35,899 bases of DNA from Myxococcales bacterium (GCA_021782135.1 JAJXVM010000002.1:1-35899), one strand, 5' to 3'; shown: positions 26,747 to 34,050, counted from the first letter of the stretch. The notes: a model not told the origin generated them from the sequence alone. Made by a program: numbers and translations.

Positions 26747-28507
26747 ATGATGCGCGCCGTGCTCCGCCTCCGCCCGCTGCTGGCCGCGTCCCTGCTCGCG
26801 GCGGCTCTCGCCCGCCCCGCCCTGGGCGCGGCGCGCGCCGTGCCACCCTCCCACCCCGCGGGCCGGAGCGTGGGCCAGGTGACGGGGACGCTCCACCACA
26901 AGGGGTGCCAGTCGGTGGCGGCCGGCGCCACCGTGGCGGTCATCGGGCGAGACGCCTCCGTCACCGCCGACGCGCTAGGCCGCTTCTCCATCGCCTTGCC
27001 GCCGGGCCGCTACTCGCTCCTCATCGGCGGGCCGAATTTGGTCCCGGATCAGCGCGTGGACGACGTGGACGTGGCGGCCGGCAAGACCAGGGACCTCGGG
27101 CTGGTGGGCGTCTGGCCCGAGGAGCGGCCCCAGTCCTGCGGATCGCCGGAGGGGCAGGCGCCCGCGGAGGAGCCGGTGGTCGCGGTGGCCCCCGAGGCGC
27201 CCTCGCTCGACCTGCCCGGCGGCGAGGTGGGGCGCGCCCCGGCCGCCTCCGAGCACCTCTGGGTGCGCGGCGGTCCGGGCGGCGGCCCCGGGCAGTTCGG
27301 GATGCAGGGAAACCCCGCCCGCCAGGACGAGGACGCCCTCGGGCCGTCGAGCTTCGCCGTGGGGAGCGCCGGCTCGCTCCAGGTCCTCGACGCCCTCAAC
27401 GGCAGGGTGGAGCGGTTCGACCCGCGCGGCCGGCCGGCCGGGAGCTTCCCGCTGCGCAGCCAGGGCACCGAGCACGTGGTGGAGTCCGACCTCGCCGTCT
27501 CCGAGGACGGCCACGTCTACGTCTTCCACGGCGGCGAGCCGCCCACCCTGGCCCAGTACGATCCCGCCGGCAGGCTGCTCGTCTCCGGCGCGCTCCACTC
27601 CTCGTTCCGCGGGGTGGACCAGCTCTTCTGCCCCAAGCAGCGGCCGCTGTTCCTCATGCAGAACGGGCAGGCGGTGAAGGTCGAGCTGGCGTGGGGCGGC
27701 ATGCACGCCGAGGGGCTGCTCCCGGGGCTGCCGGTGGGGAGCGACCTCTTCGTGCGGGCGGAGCGGGTGAGCCGCTGGCTCGCGGCGGTGAAGCTGTCGA
27801 GCGCCGACGGTCGGGTGCGGCGCAGCATCCAGCTCCACTCGCGCGTGCCGCTCACCGGCGTGCGGCTGGTGGGGGTGGATCGGCACGGCCTGCTGGTGGT
27901 GGCCGTGGACCGGGCCGACGGGGCCGACGAGAACGCGCCCGCCGCCGAGGTGCTCCTCCTCGCGCTCACGGCGCAGGGGCAGCTCTCCGGCGTCGGCGCG
28001 GTCCCGCCCGGCGACCGCCGCTTCGAGTTCCGCGAGTTCGTCGTCGCCCCGGACGGCACGGTGGTGCAGATGCAGTCCGACGCCGGCGAGGTGCGCTTCG
28101 TGCGCTGGATCCTGCCGCCGCCGCCGCAACAGTCGGTCGCCGGCGAGGGGCTGGTCCGGGGCCGGGTGCTCGACGGCGGCCGCCCGTCGAGCGGAGCGGT
28201 GGTCTCGGTCGGCCGGCCTCGCCGGTTCGTCCCGGTGCGGCCGGACGGCAGCTTCGAGATCCGGCTCCCGCCGGGACACTACCTGCTCTCGGTGCGCCGC
28301 CCGGGCGCGATCCCGTCCGGCTTCCTCGAGCCGCAGCCGCTGGAGCGGCGGGTCTCGATCTCGGCCGGCGCCACGGTGGACCTGGGGTCGCTGCCGCTGC
28401 CCCTGCCGCGCCGCATGCCGGAGCCGCTCGCTCCCCGCCCGCTCCCCGAGCCGCTCGACCCGTTGCCGCCGCCCGGCGCGGCGCCCGTCGAGCCGAGCGG
28501 GCTCTAG
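26747..28507 (+). CDS. Secreted protein with two regulatory-like beta-sandwich domains around a propeller-like core
   Basis: 586 aa. The signal peptide (RLRPLLAASLLAAALARPALGA) predicts export. Residues ~40-110 form a carboxypeptidase regulatory-like beta-sandwich (VTGTLHHKGC..., DALGRFSIALPPGRYSLLI). A central ~300-residue region with repeating strand pairs (LQVLDALNGRVERFDPRGR, HVYVFHGGEPPTLAQYDPAGR) looks like an NHL/beta-propeller. A second sandwich domain (VRGRVLDGGRPSSGAVVSVG, DGSFEIRLPPGHYLLSV) is followed by a Pro-rich tail (LPEPLDPLPPPG). No enzyme motif is recognised. ATG 26747 and 26750 are adjacent, and there is no clear Shine-Dalgarno. The function is unknown; binding or sensing at the cell envelope is only a guess. 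Confidence 0.75.
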   Translation: MMRAVLRLRPLLAASLLAAALARPALGAARAVPPSHPAGRSVGQVTGTLHHKGCQSVAAGATVAVIGRDASVTADALGRFSIALPPGRYSLLIGGPNLVPDQRVDDVDVAAGKTRDLGLVGVWPEERPQSCGSPEGQAPAEEPVVAVAPEAPSLDLPGGEVGRAPAASEHLWVRGGPGGGPGQFGMQGNPARQDEDALGPSSFAVGSAGSLQVLDALNGRVERFDPRGRPAGSFPLRSQGTEHVVESDLAVSEDGHVYVFHGGEPPTLAQYDPAGRLLVSGALHSSFRGVDQLFCPKQRPLFLMQNGQAVKVELAWGGMHAEGLLPGLPVGSDLFVRAERVSRWLAAVKLSSADGRVRRSIQLHSRVPLTGVRLVGVDRHGLLVVAVDRADGADENAPAAEVLLLALTAQGQLSGVGAVPPGDRRFEFREFVVAPDGTVVQMQSDAGEVRFVRWILPPPPQQSVAGEGLVRGRVLDGGRPSSGAVVSVGRPRRFVPVRPDGSFEIRLPPGHYLLSVRRPGAIPSGFLEPQPLERRVSISAGATVDLGSLPLPLPRRMPEPLAPRPLPEPLDPLPPPGAAPVEPSGL

Positions 28508-28518
28508 CCAGACCCTTC

Positions 28519-28534
28519 GCCGCCGCCCGGCGGC
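28519..28534 (+). terminator. Short hairpin after the secreted protein gene
   Basis: GCCGCC-GCCC-GGCGGC begins 12 bp after the stop. It has no T-tract and could simply reflect GC-rich sequence. Confidence 0.25.
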
Positions 28535-28556
28535 TCGAACCGAGAGGCAGGCACCC

Positions 28557-29102
28557 ATGGCAGCCAGGCTGGACTTCTTCTTCCTCCCCGAGGACGAGCG
28601 CGCGCTCTTCCGCGTGCTCGCGCGCCACGAGCTCACCCTCTACCCGGAGCTGGTGCCGCCCGGCTACGAGGCGCCGAAGGTGGACGAGCGGGCGATGGAG
28701 GGCTTCTCCGGAGCGGCCTGCTACCTCGCCGCCGAGCGCTTCGGGGACGTCATCGCCCACCCGCTCAAGCGCGGCCCGGGCAAGGGGATGCTCGAGATCG
28801 AGGAGGTCCCCTCGCCGGTGTTCCACTACGAGCGCTGCGTGCGCAACGAGGAGGGCGAGCTGGTGGGCGGGCGGATCTGGGCCGAGCTCGACATGACCCG
28901 CGACGCGAAGGAGAACCGGGCCAAGCCGCTCGGCCTGCGCCGCCTCCACGACGAGATCCACGCCTGGCTGCGGAAGACCTGCCGGCGGAGCGATCCCAAG
29001 GGCTTCTGGGTCGGTCCCAAGGCGGCCGCCGCCTGGAAGAGCGATGGGCTCGTGCTGCGCGAGCCCGGACACCGGGGCGGGACCTACGGCGTCTGGCGCT
29101 GA
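28557..29102 (+). CDS. Conserved-looking cytosolic protein of unknown function
   Basis: 181 aa, with no signal peptide or membrane segment. The sequence opens with DFFFLPEDERALFRVLARHEL and contains two cysteines (YERCVRN, KTCRRS), a long charged helix (RDAKENRAKPLGLRRLHDEIHAWLRK) and a Trp-rich end. I do not recognise the family; it may be a lineage-specific myxobacterial protein. It is the last chromosomal gene before the prophage junction. A perfect 18-bp palindrome CCGCCGCGC/GCGCGGCGG (29112-29129) follows its stop and may end its transcript. Confidence 0.75.
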   Translation: MAARLDFFFLPEDERALFRVLARHELTLYPELVPPGYEAPKVDERAMEGFSGAACYLAAERFGDVIAHPLKRGPGKGMLEIEEVPSPVFHYERCVRNEEGELVGGRIWAELDMTRDAKENRAKPLGLRRLHDEIHAWLRKTCRRSDPKGFWVGPKAAAAWKSDGLVLREPGHRGGTYGVWR

Positions 29103-29111
29103 CGCGCTCCC

Positions 29112-29129
29112 CCGCCGCGCGCGCGGCGG
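29112..29129 (+). terminator. GC palindrome after the 28557-29102 gene
   Basis: CCGCCGCGC followed directly by its complement; there is no loop or T-tract, so termination is only a possibility. Confidence 0.25.
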
Positions 29130-29170
29130 AAGAGCGGCGGGGCGGGGCGGGCCGCGGCCTCGCCGACCGC

Positions 29171-29209
29171 CAAGAAAAAAGCCCCGCCAAGTCTCACACT
29201 TGGCGGGGC
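29171..29209 (-). terminator. Strong intrinsic terminator, minus strand
   Basis: On the minus strand, a 12-bp stem GCCCCGCCAAGT/ACTTGGCGGGGC with a 5-nt loop is followed by TTTTTTCTTG. It ends a minus-strand transcript whose gene is no longer directly upstream, because prophage DNA now lies there. It is the original terminator of the tRNA-like gene cut by the prophage. Confidence 0.85.
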
Positions 29210-29216
29210 GCTCCGA

Positions 29217-29507
29217 GTGACCCCTACGGGATTTGAATCCGCCTTCGGATCACCCGGTAGAGGTCTCCACAACAACCCCGACGAGGCGGCACGCGGCTCC
29301 GCATGGCCGGCGGACGCGTCGCGAGGCGTCGCGAGCGCGCCGGACACGTCCGGGCTGCCTCAAGTCACGCCCGACCTCTTCATCGCCGCCGGCGCCATCG
29401 CGGCCGAGCGCGCGGCGCGCCAGCGGGCCGGCCGCGGTGAGGTTGAGGGCATCCTGCGGCGCGCCGCCGAGCAGGCCGGGCGGCTTCTCGCGGGCGGGGT
29501 GGCGTGA
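29217..29507 (+). CDS. Possible small phage protein beginning in the att site
   Basis: Up to 96 aa. The C-terminal half (PDLFIAAGAIAAERAARQRAG...AEQAGRLLAGGVA) looks like a genuine small helical protein, and its stop overlaps the next start by one base (TGATG). The only standard in-frame start is GTG 29217, inside the tRNA-like remnant and without a Shine-Dalgarno; CTG 29355 is a further option. It may be a gene that crosses attP and changes its 5' end on integration. No function is recognised. Confidence 0.35.
   Translation: MTPTGFESAFGSPGRGLHNNPDEAARGSAWPADASRGVASAPDTSGLPQVTPDLFIAAGAIAAERAARQRAGRGEVEGILRRAAEQAGRLLAGGVA
29218..29243 (-). other. tRNA-like 3' end remnant (prophage attachment site)
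   Basis: Read on the minus strand, a T-arm (loop TTCAAAT at 29237-29231) is followed by an acceptor-like AGGGGTC and discriminator A at 29218. Four of five T-stem pairs form. The usual G53-C61 is A-C here, suggesting that the edge of the shared att core is at this point. No 5' acceptor GACCCCT or anticodon arm follows to the right, so this is not a complete tRNA. CCA is not encoded. The tRNA identity cannot be determined. Confidence 0.6.
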
Positions 29508-30586
29508 TGGCCGGGCTCCCTTGGGTGAAGGTCGCGACCGACTTCATGGACGACCCGAAGGCCCTGGCGCTCGCCCACCGGCTGAGCGACCCGCGCGCGC
29601 CGCTGCACCTCCCAGCGATCTGGGGCCACTTCGCCCGGCACTACGCGGACGGGTCCATGCCCGACACCGAGGACGCGATTCGCGCGCTCGAGCGGGCGGC
29701 CCTGTGGGTCGGCCCGGCGGGCGCCCTCGTCGAGGGCCTCCTCGCCGTCGGGCTCCTCGAGCGGAAGCGGAAGAGGGTCGCGGTGCACGCCTGGGGCGAG
29801 TGGCAGGAAGGACACGCGCGCAAGCTGGAGCGCGACCGTGCACGCATGCGCGCGAAACGTGCGGAACATCAGGGGAACGGTCGCGCGACGGTCGAACGAG
29901 GGTCGCGCGACCGTCGCGGGACAGAGGAGATGGAGAGGAGAGAAGAAGAAGATACCCCCTCGCTTCGCTCGGGGGGCGACGCGGCTGCGCCGGCCGCCGC
30001 GCCGCCGGAGCAAGCTGCGACGGCGCCCTCCGAGTTCCAGACCGTGGTGCGCCACTGGTTCGCAGCCTGGGAGCGGGCAGGCCGCGGCAAGCACACCTCG
30101 CTCACCGGCGCCGACGGCTTGAACCTGAAGCGCCTGGTGCGCGAGCTCGGCGCTGGGGAGGTCATGGCGCGGATGGACCGGGCGCTCTCGGACCCGTGGT
30201 TCCTCGAGCGCGCGGACCTGGCGCTGTTCTTCAGGCAGCGGAACAGGTTCGCGTCCCCGGGCCGCGCCGCCGCGCCGGTGGCGGCCGACTGGGGTCGGAT
30301 GGCCGCTGCGATGCGGGGCCCGGAGCTCAGGGCGATCGGCGAGGAGCTGTTCCGGCGTTCCGCGACCTTTCCGCAGCTCGGGCGGGCGGTGGAGATCCTC
30401 GCCGACGTGCCCGGGACGATGGTTGGGGACGTGCTCGTGCTGGAGGCCAGGGACGAGTTCCAACGCCAGCGGTTGGCCGACAGCGTCGGCCAGTTGCTGC
30501 TTGAGATCGCCCCGGATGTGCTCGGTCGTGCGGTGAGCATCGACGTGGTGACGAGGCTGCACACGGCGGCGGGAGTGGCACGATGA
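29507..30586 (+). CDS. Phage replication protein, O/replisome-organiser-like
   Basis: 359 aa from ATG 29507. The N-terminal ~100 residues (WVKVATDFMDDPKALALAHRL, AIWGHFARHYADG, LLERKRKRVAVHAW) resemble the winged-helix domain of phage replisome organisers. A charged, low-complexity linker (~100-170) follows, then a helical region of the O/DnaT-like type (LKRLVRELGAGEVMARMDRALSDPWF). The C-terminus (VLVLEARDEFQRQRLADSVGQLLLEI) resembles a DnaA N-terminal helicase-loading domain; this is the least certain part. Three iteron-like repeats lie in the linker DNA, as in lambda O. Expected role: bind the phage origin and recruit the host helicase. The downstream gene overlaps by ATGA. Confidence 0.7.
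   Translation: MAGLPWVKVATDFMDDPKALALAHRLSDPRAPLHLPAIWGHFARHYADGSMPDTEDAIRALERAALWVGPAGALVEGLLAVGLLERKRKRVAVHAWGEWQEGHARKLERDRARMRAKRAEHQGNGRATVERGSRDRRGTEEMERREEEDTPSLRSGGDAAAPAAAPPEQAATAPSEFQTVVRHWFAAWERAGRGKHTSLTGADGLNLKRLVRELGAGEVMARMDRALSDPWFLERADLALFFRQRNRFASPGRAAAPVAADWGRMAAAMRGPELRAIGEELFRRSATFPQLGRAVEILADVPGTMVGDVLVLEARDEFQRQRLADSVGQLLLEIAPDVLGRAVSIDVVTRLHTAAGVAR
29830..29990 (+). other. Candidate prophage replication origin inside the replication gene
   Basis: Three copies of GCGCGACSGT start at 29830, 29883 and 29905; the last two are 22 bp (two helical turns) apart and each sits in a GGTCGCGCGAC context. They are followed by a ~35-nt purine-rich, lower-GC stretch (29921-29955) and a C5/G5 hairpin. 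The arrangement parallels lambda's origin within gene O. Confidence 0.45.
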
Positions 30587-30750
30587 CGGACCCAATCGAG
30601 GCCCTGAGGCACAGGCTCGAGGAGTTGCGTGCTCGGTTCGGCAGGCCACGCGCCGATGGCCAGGCGGCCGCGCCGCGCCCTCTGCCCCTGTCAACGAACG
30701 AGGAGCCGCCGCCCCGCCACTGGTCCGAGGTCGACGATGACGACGAGTAG
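30583..30750 (+). CDS. Small acidic-tailed phage protein
   Basis: 55 aa, below the ORF-track cutoff. ATG 30583 overlaps the stop of the replication gene (ATGA). The sequence is a predicted helix (PIEALRHRLEELRARFGRP), a Pro-rich middle and an acidic end (WSEVDDDDE). The overlap and codon pattern support it being real. Role unknown; possibly an accessory to the replication protein. Confidence 0.6.
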   Translation: MTDPIEALRHRLEELRARFGRPRADGQAAAPRPLPLSTNEEPPPRHWSEVDDDDE

Positions 30751-30838
30751 GGGCCCTACCCTTAGTTTCCCCTCGGGGGGGGGCGGAGGCACGGGTGTGC
30801 AAAGGCGCGATTCCGGTCTAGTTCTAAGGAAATCAAAG

Positions 30839-30863
30839 GGTTGCCATGGTTGCCAAGGTTGCC
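30839..30863 (+). repeat. Three tandem 9-bp repeats GGTTGCCAW
   Basis: GGTTGCC occurs three times at 9-bp steps (30839, 30848, 30857), separated by AT and AA, in the 141-bp gap before the small terminase gene. The same gap has a run of nine G (30775-30783). Candidate binding site for a phage regulator or for the small terminase. Confidence 0.6.
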
Positions 30864-30891
30864 AAGCAGCGAGCGAAGTTGTCCATCCGTG

Positions 30892-31449
30892 ATGACGGAG
30901 GCGCCCGTGAACCTGCGTGAAGTCGGGCGGCACCTGGGCGTCAGCCACACAGCGATCCAGAAGGCGATCAAGAGCGGTCGCCTGTCTCGGGCCGTCACCC
31001 GCGACGCCAAGGGAAAGGTCAGCATCGATCCGGTGATGGCGGCCGCGGAGTGGCAGAACACGGGTCGGCTACCGACCACCGGCAGCGCCCTGAAGGCCCA
31101 CACCGCCGCCGGCCTGGTGGGGGAGATGGCCCAGCGGCTCTCCGAGCTCATCGGCGCGCAGTTGCAGGTGCTCGGGCGACAGGTGACGGCCTCCCTTCCG
31201 TACCTGGTGGCGGGCGCGGTTGAAGCGATCCGCGGCAAGGGCCGAGAGCCGAGCAGGTCGGAGCTCGAGGCGGTGCTGCTGCAGCGGCCGGGAGCCGAGG
31301 CCGAGCGGTACCTGTGGATCTACGCGCTCCTCCTGGCCGCGATCGATGACGGGCTCTCGGCCGCCGATCGGATCGAGATGGCGCGGGGCGAGGGCCGGAG
31401 AGCGGTGCTCGGTGAAGCCGATGGGGTGGCCGATGGCGACGAAGGGTGA
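30892..31449 (+). CDS. Nu1-like small terminase / phage DNA-binding protein
   Basis: 185 aa from ATG 30892; GTG 30907 is possible. The track start at 30841 falls in the tandem repeats and is rejected. The N-terminal winged-helix motif VNLREVGRHLGVSHTAIQKAIKSGRL is the pattern of phage Nu1-type small terminases, which bind packaging sites. A long helical C-terminal part (LVGEMAQRLSELIGAQLQVLGRQVTASLPYLV) would mediate oligomerisation. No large terminase gene follows in the window, so the packaging role is inferred. The gene end overlaps the next start by 17 bp. Confidence 0.65.
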   Translation: MTEAPVNLREVGRHLGVSHTAIQKAIKSGRLSRAVTRDAKGKVSIDPVMAAAEWQNTGRLPTTGSALKAHTAAGLVGEMAQRLSELIGAQLQVLGRQVTASLPYLVAGAVEAIRGKGREPSRSELEAVLLQRPGAEAERYLWIYALLLAAIDDGLSAADRIEMARGEGRRAVLGEADGVADGDEG

Positions 31450-31747
31450 CGACGTGCTCGAGGTGAAGCTCTCGGCCGAGGTCCAGGCCCTGATCTGCGT
31501 GCTGGCGACGCACGCGCTCGCCGGGGCTCGAGAAGCCCTGCAGAGGCTCCGGGACGAGGGGCACACGGTGACGGAGGCGAACCTGAAGCGGGTGGTCTCG
31601 GCGCTGCGCGTCCGCGAGTTCTGCTCCTCCGCTCTGGTCCTGGGAACGGACCCCGAGGTCAGCAACGAACAGCTCATCGAGGCAGCGCGCGCCGCCGGCG
31701 CCCAGGCTGTTCGTGAGGCCGGCCCGTTCCTGCGGATGGTGAACTGA
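31433..31747 (+). CDS. Phage protein of unknown function
   Basis: 104 aa from ATG 31433 (MATKGDDVLEVKLSAEV); the track ORF start at 31220 is rejected because it overlaps the small terminase gene, and ATG 31421 is an alternative. Predicted largely helical (VQALICVLATHALAGAREALQRL, NLKRVVSALRVREFC). No recognised domain. The next gene starts 2 bp after its stop. Confidence 0.6.
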   Translation: MATKGDDVLEVKLSAEVQALICVLATHALAGAREALQRLRDEGHTVTEANLKRVVSALRVREFCSSALVLGTDPEVSNEQLIEAARAAGAQAVREAGPFLRMVN

Positions 31748-31749
31748 GG

Positions 31750-32094
31750 ATGGGCACCTTCGCCGACAACCTGGCGCGCCTCCGGGTGGCAGCCGCCACC
31801 GGGGTGGTCCCGGCCGACCTGGTCCGGTGGGTCATCGAGACCATCTCGAGTTCCGCGCCAAGCGCGGAGCTGAAGGAGGCCCGAAACATCATGCTCCGAG
31901 AGGCGGCCGCGCGCGTCAGCGGTACCCGGTGGGCGAAGGCCCGGAGGATCGAGCGCGAGATCCGAGAGGTGTCCCAGGCCAGCCCTCTTTCCGACCATCG
32001 AGAGGAAGATGGCGTCCGGGAGTTCGTCGCGAAGGCCCTCGAGCTCGCGCCGCCGCCCGAGAGCTTCCGGCAGCTCCGGCGCGTCCTGGGATAG
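31750..32094 (+). CDS. Phage protein of unknown function
   Basis: 114 aa. ATG 31750 follows GGTGAACTGAGG, which supplies a Shine-Dalgarno-like GAGG. Helical and charged (FADNLARLRVAAATGVV, WAKARRIEREIREVSQ), ending LRRVLG. No family recognised. It occupies the place just before the capsid gene where portal or head-completion genes would be expected, but is too short for a portal. Confidence 0.6.
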   Translation: MGTFADNLARLRVAAATGVVPADLVRWVIETISSSAPSAELKEARNIMLREAAARVSGTRWAKARRIEREIREVSQASPLSDHREEDGVREFVAKALELAPPPESFRQLRRVLG

Positions 32095-32104
32095 GGACAT
32101 CGAG

Positions 32105-32124
32105 GTAGGGACGCACGTCCCTAC
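32105..32124 (+). promoter_or_regulatory. Palindrome in the capsid-gene leader
   Basis: GTAGGGACG-CA-CGTCCCTAC is a perfect 9-bp inverted repeat 38 nt before the capsid ATG, followed at once by a second small palindrome GGAC-GT-GTCC (32126-32135). TAGGGAC also occurs at 32092. Could be an operator or an mRNA hairpin. Confidence 0.45.
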
Positions 32125-32161
32125 TGGACGTGTCCTCGTGTGCGCGTGTCAGGCTGCCAAC

Positions 32162-34039
32162 ATGCAGACCCGCGCCATTTCGATCGACCTCGGGGAGCGC
32201 GAGCGGAAGGAAGCCGCCGCGGCGCGCCGCTTCCCCGTCTCGGTGAGCTCGGAGACGCCCGTCGCGCGCCGCGACTGGCAGACCGGGAAGATGTTCGACG
32301 AGGTCCTGTCGCACGCGCCAGGTGCCGTCGACCTGAGCCGGGCTCCGCTGCCGGTGCTCGAGGGCCACGATCGAAGCACCACGAACATCGGGGTCGTGAC
32401 CGGCCTTCGCGCCGAGGGCGGCCGCCTGCGCGGTGAGCTGGTGCTGGGGGCGAGCCAGCGCGCTCAGGAGCTCGCCGCCGACATCGCCTCCGGCATCGTG
32501 ACCGGCCTCTCCGTCGGGTACCAGATCACCGAGGAGCAGCGCGACGAGAAGGCAAAGCGAGTCGTCGCCACCCGGTGGATGCCCTTCGAAGTCTCGATCG
32601 TCCCCATCCCCGCCGACGTGTCCGTCGGCATCAACAGGAGCCACGCCATGGAAGAGAACAACATCCCCTCCCCGAGCCCCGCCGGCCCGCCCGAGAGCGC
32701 CATCGAGGCCGCGACGCGCGCGGAGCGCCAGCGCGCGGCGGACATCCGCTCCATCGTCCGGCGCGCCCGGCTCCCCGACGGCATCGCGGACCAGCTCGTC
32801 AACGACGGCGCCACGCTCGACCAGGCGCGCGCGGCGGTCCTCGACAAGCTCGCGACGGCCTCTGAGTCCTTCCGGACGATGCAGCACGTGCCGCCGGACG
32901 CGGGGATCCACTTCGGCTCGGTCGAGGCCGGGAACGACTACGCGGAGGACTTCCGCGCCGCCGCCGTGGATTCGATCCTCCTGCGGTCGGGGATCCCCGT
33001 CGAGCAGCCGCACGCCGCGGCGCGCGACGTCAGCGCTTCCACCCACGAGCTGGCGCGGCTCTGCCTGAGCCGGGCGGGGCTCTCGGTTCGGTTCCAGCGG
33101 GGGCCGGAGCTGATCAAGCGCGCGCTGACCACGTCGGAGTTCCCCGGGCTGCTCGGCGACGCTCTGCACAAGACCATCCGCACCGGCTACGAGAACGAGC
33201 CGGCGAGCCATCGGAAGTGGGTCCGGGTGGCGCCGATCGAGGACTTCCGCCTGCAGCATCGGCCCATCATCGGTTCGGCCCCGGCTCTCGAGCCGGTGGA
33301 CGAGCACGCGGAGTTCACGTTCGGCAGCCTTTCCGACGACGAGACCAGCTACCGCGTCTCGAAGTACGGGAAAATCGTGGCGCTGAGCTGGGAAGCCCTG
33401 GTGAACGACAACCTGGGTGCCTTCCTGCGCGTGCAGCCCGGCCTCGGCCAGGCGGCGCGCCGGAAGGAGGCCGACACGGTTTACGCCATCTTCTCCGACA
33501 ACGCGGGCGCCGGGTCCGCCATGCAGGACGGCGTGAACCTGTTCGACGCCACCCACGGCAACGTGACCGCGGCCGGGGCGCTCAACGCTCAGCTCCTCAG
33601 CACGGCGCGCGCTCTGCTCCGAAAGCAGCAGGCGCTCGGCGGAGGATACCTGGCTCTCGTCCCGCGCTACTGGATCGTGCCCAGCGAGTTCGAGACCGAC
33701 GCCGAGATCATCATGGCGAACGCCAGCCGGCGCATGACCACGGAGAAGACGACTCCCGAGTGGATCGAGTCGGTGGAGCTGGTGGTCGAGCCGCGCCTCG
33801 CCTCGACTGCGTGCTTCCTCGCCGCCGACCCCGGCCAGATCGACACGGTGGAGCTGGGCATCCTCGAGACCGAGCCGCAGAACAACCCGAGCGCCGTGAT
33901 CGGCGCTGGCCCCGGCCCCTCGATCGAGCAGGATCTCGGGTTCGTGCGTGACGAGGTTCGGTGGAAGGTGCGGCACACCTTCGGCGCGAAGCCGCTCGAC
34001 TGGCGCGGCCTCGTGAAGATGCCGGTCAACAGCTACTAG
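32162..34039 (+). CDS. Prohead protease / major capsid protein fusion
   Basis: 625 aa from ATG 32162; the 51-residue extension in the track ORF crosses the upstream gene's end and is rejected. Residues 1-160 form an S78 prohead protease with catalytic H69 (LEGHD) and S117 (TGLSVGY); their 48-residue spacing equals that recalled for HK97 gp4 (H65, S113). A scaffold-like helical segment (~163-290) follows. The C-terminal ~330 residues are a Mu gpT-like/HK97-fold capsid (WVRVAPIEDFRLQHRPIIG, YGKIVALSWEALVNDNLGAF, YLALVPRYWIVPSEFETDA). Such fusions are known. An internal Shine-Dalgarno and ATG at 32648 could yield scaffold-capsid alone. Confidence 0.88.
   Translation: MQTRAISIDLGERERKEAAAARRFPVSVSSETPVARRDWQTGKMFDEVLSHAPGAVDLSRAPLPVLEGHDRSTTNIGVVTGLRAEGGRLRGELVLGASQRAQELAADIASGIVTGLSVGYQITEEQRDEKAKRVVATRWMPFEVSIVPIPADVSVGINRSHAMEENNIPSPSPAGPPESAIEAATRAERQRAADIRSIVRRARLPDGIADQLVNDGATLDQARAAVLDKLATASESFRTMQHVPPDAGIHFGSVEAGNDYAEDFRAAAVDSILLRSGIPVEQPHAAARDVSASTHELARLCLSRAGLSVRFQRGPELIKRALTTSEFPGLLGDALHKTIRTGYENEPASHRKWVRVAPIEDFRLQHRPIIGSAPALEPVDEHAEFTFGSLSDDETSYRVSKYGKIVALSWEALVNDNLGAFLRVQPGLGQAARRKEADTVYAIFSDNAGAGSAMQDGVNLFDATHGNVTAAGALNAQLLSTARALLRKQQALGGGYLALVPRYWIVPSEFETDAEIIMANASRRMTTEKTTPEWIESVELVVEPRLASTACFLAADPGQIDTVELGILETEPQNNPSAVIGAGPGPSIEQDLGFVRDEVRWKVRHTFGAKPLDWRGLVKMPVNSY
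32636..32650 (+). promoter_or_regulatory. Internal ribosome-binding site and ATG inside the protease-capsid gene
   Basis: AGGAG (32636-32640) lies 7 nt before an in-frame ATG (32648, residue 163), exactly at the protease/scaffold boundary. Initiation here gives a 463-aa scaffold-capsid protein. Confidence 0.5.
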
Positions 34040-34050
34040 CGCATCTCCTG

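Noticed and set aside
29218-29300. A complete tRNA gene at the prophage junction
   Set aside because: Only the T-arm and 3' acceptor half is present; no anticodon arm or matching 5' acceptor is found to the right.
29957-29972. CCCCC/GGGGG hairpin in the replication gene as a terminator
   Set aside because: Weak 5-bp stem inside a coding region without a T-tract; at most part of the origin structure.
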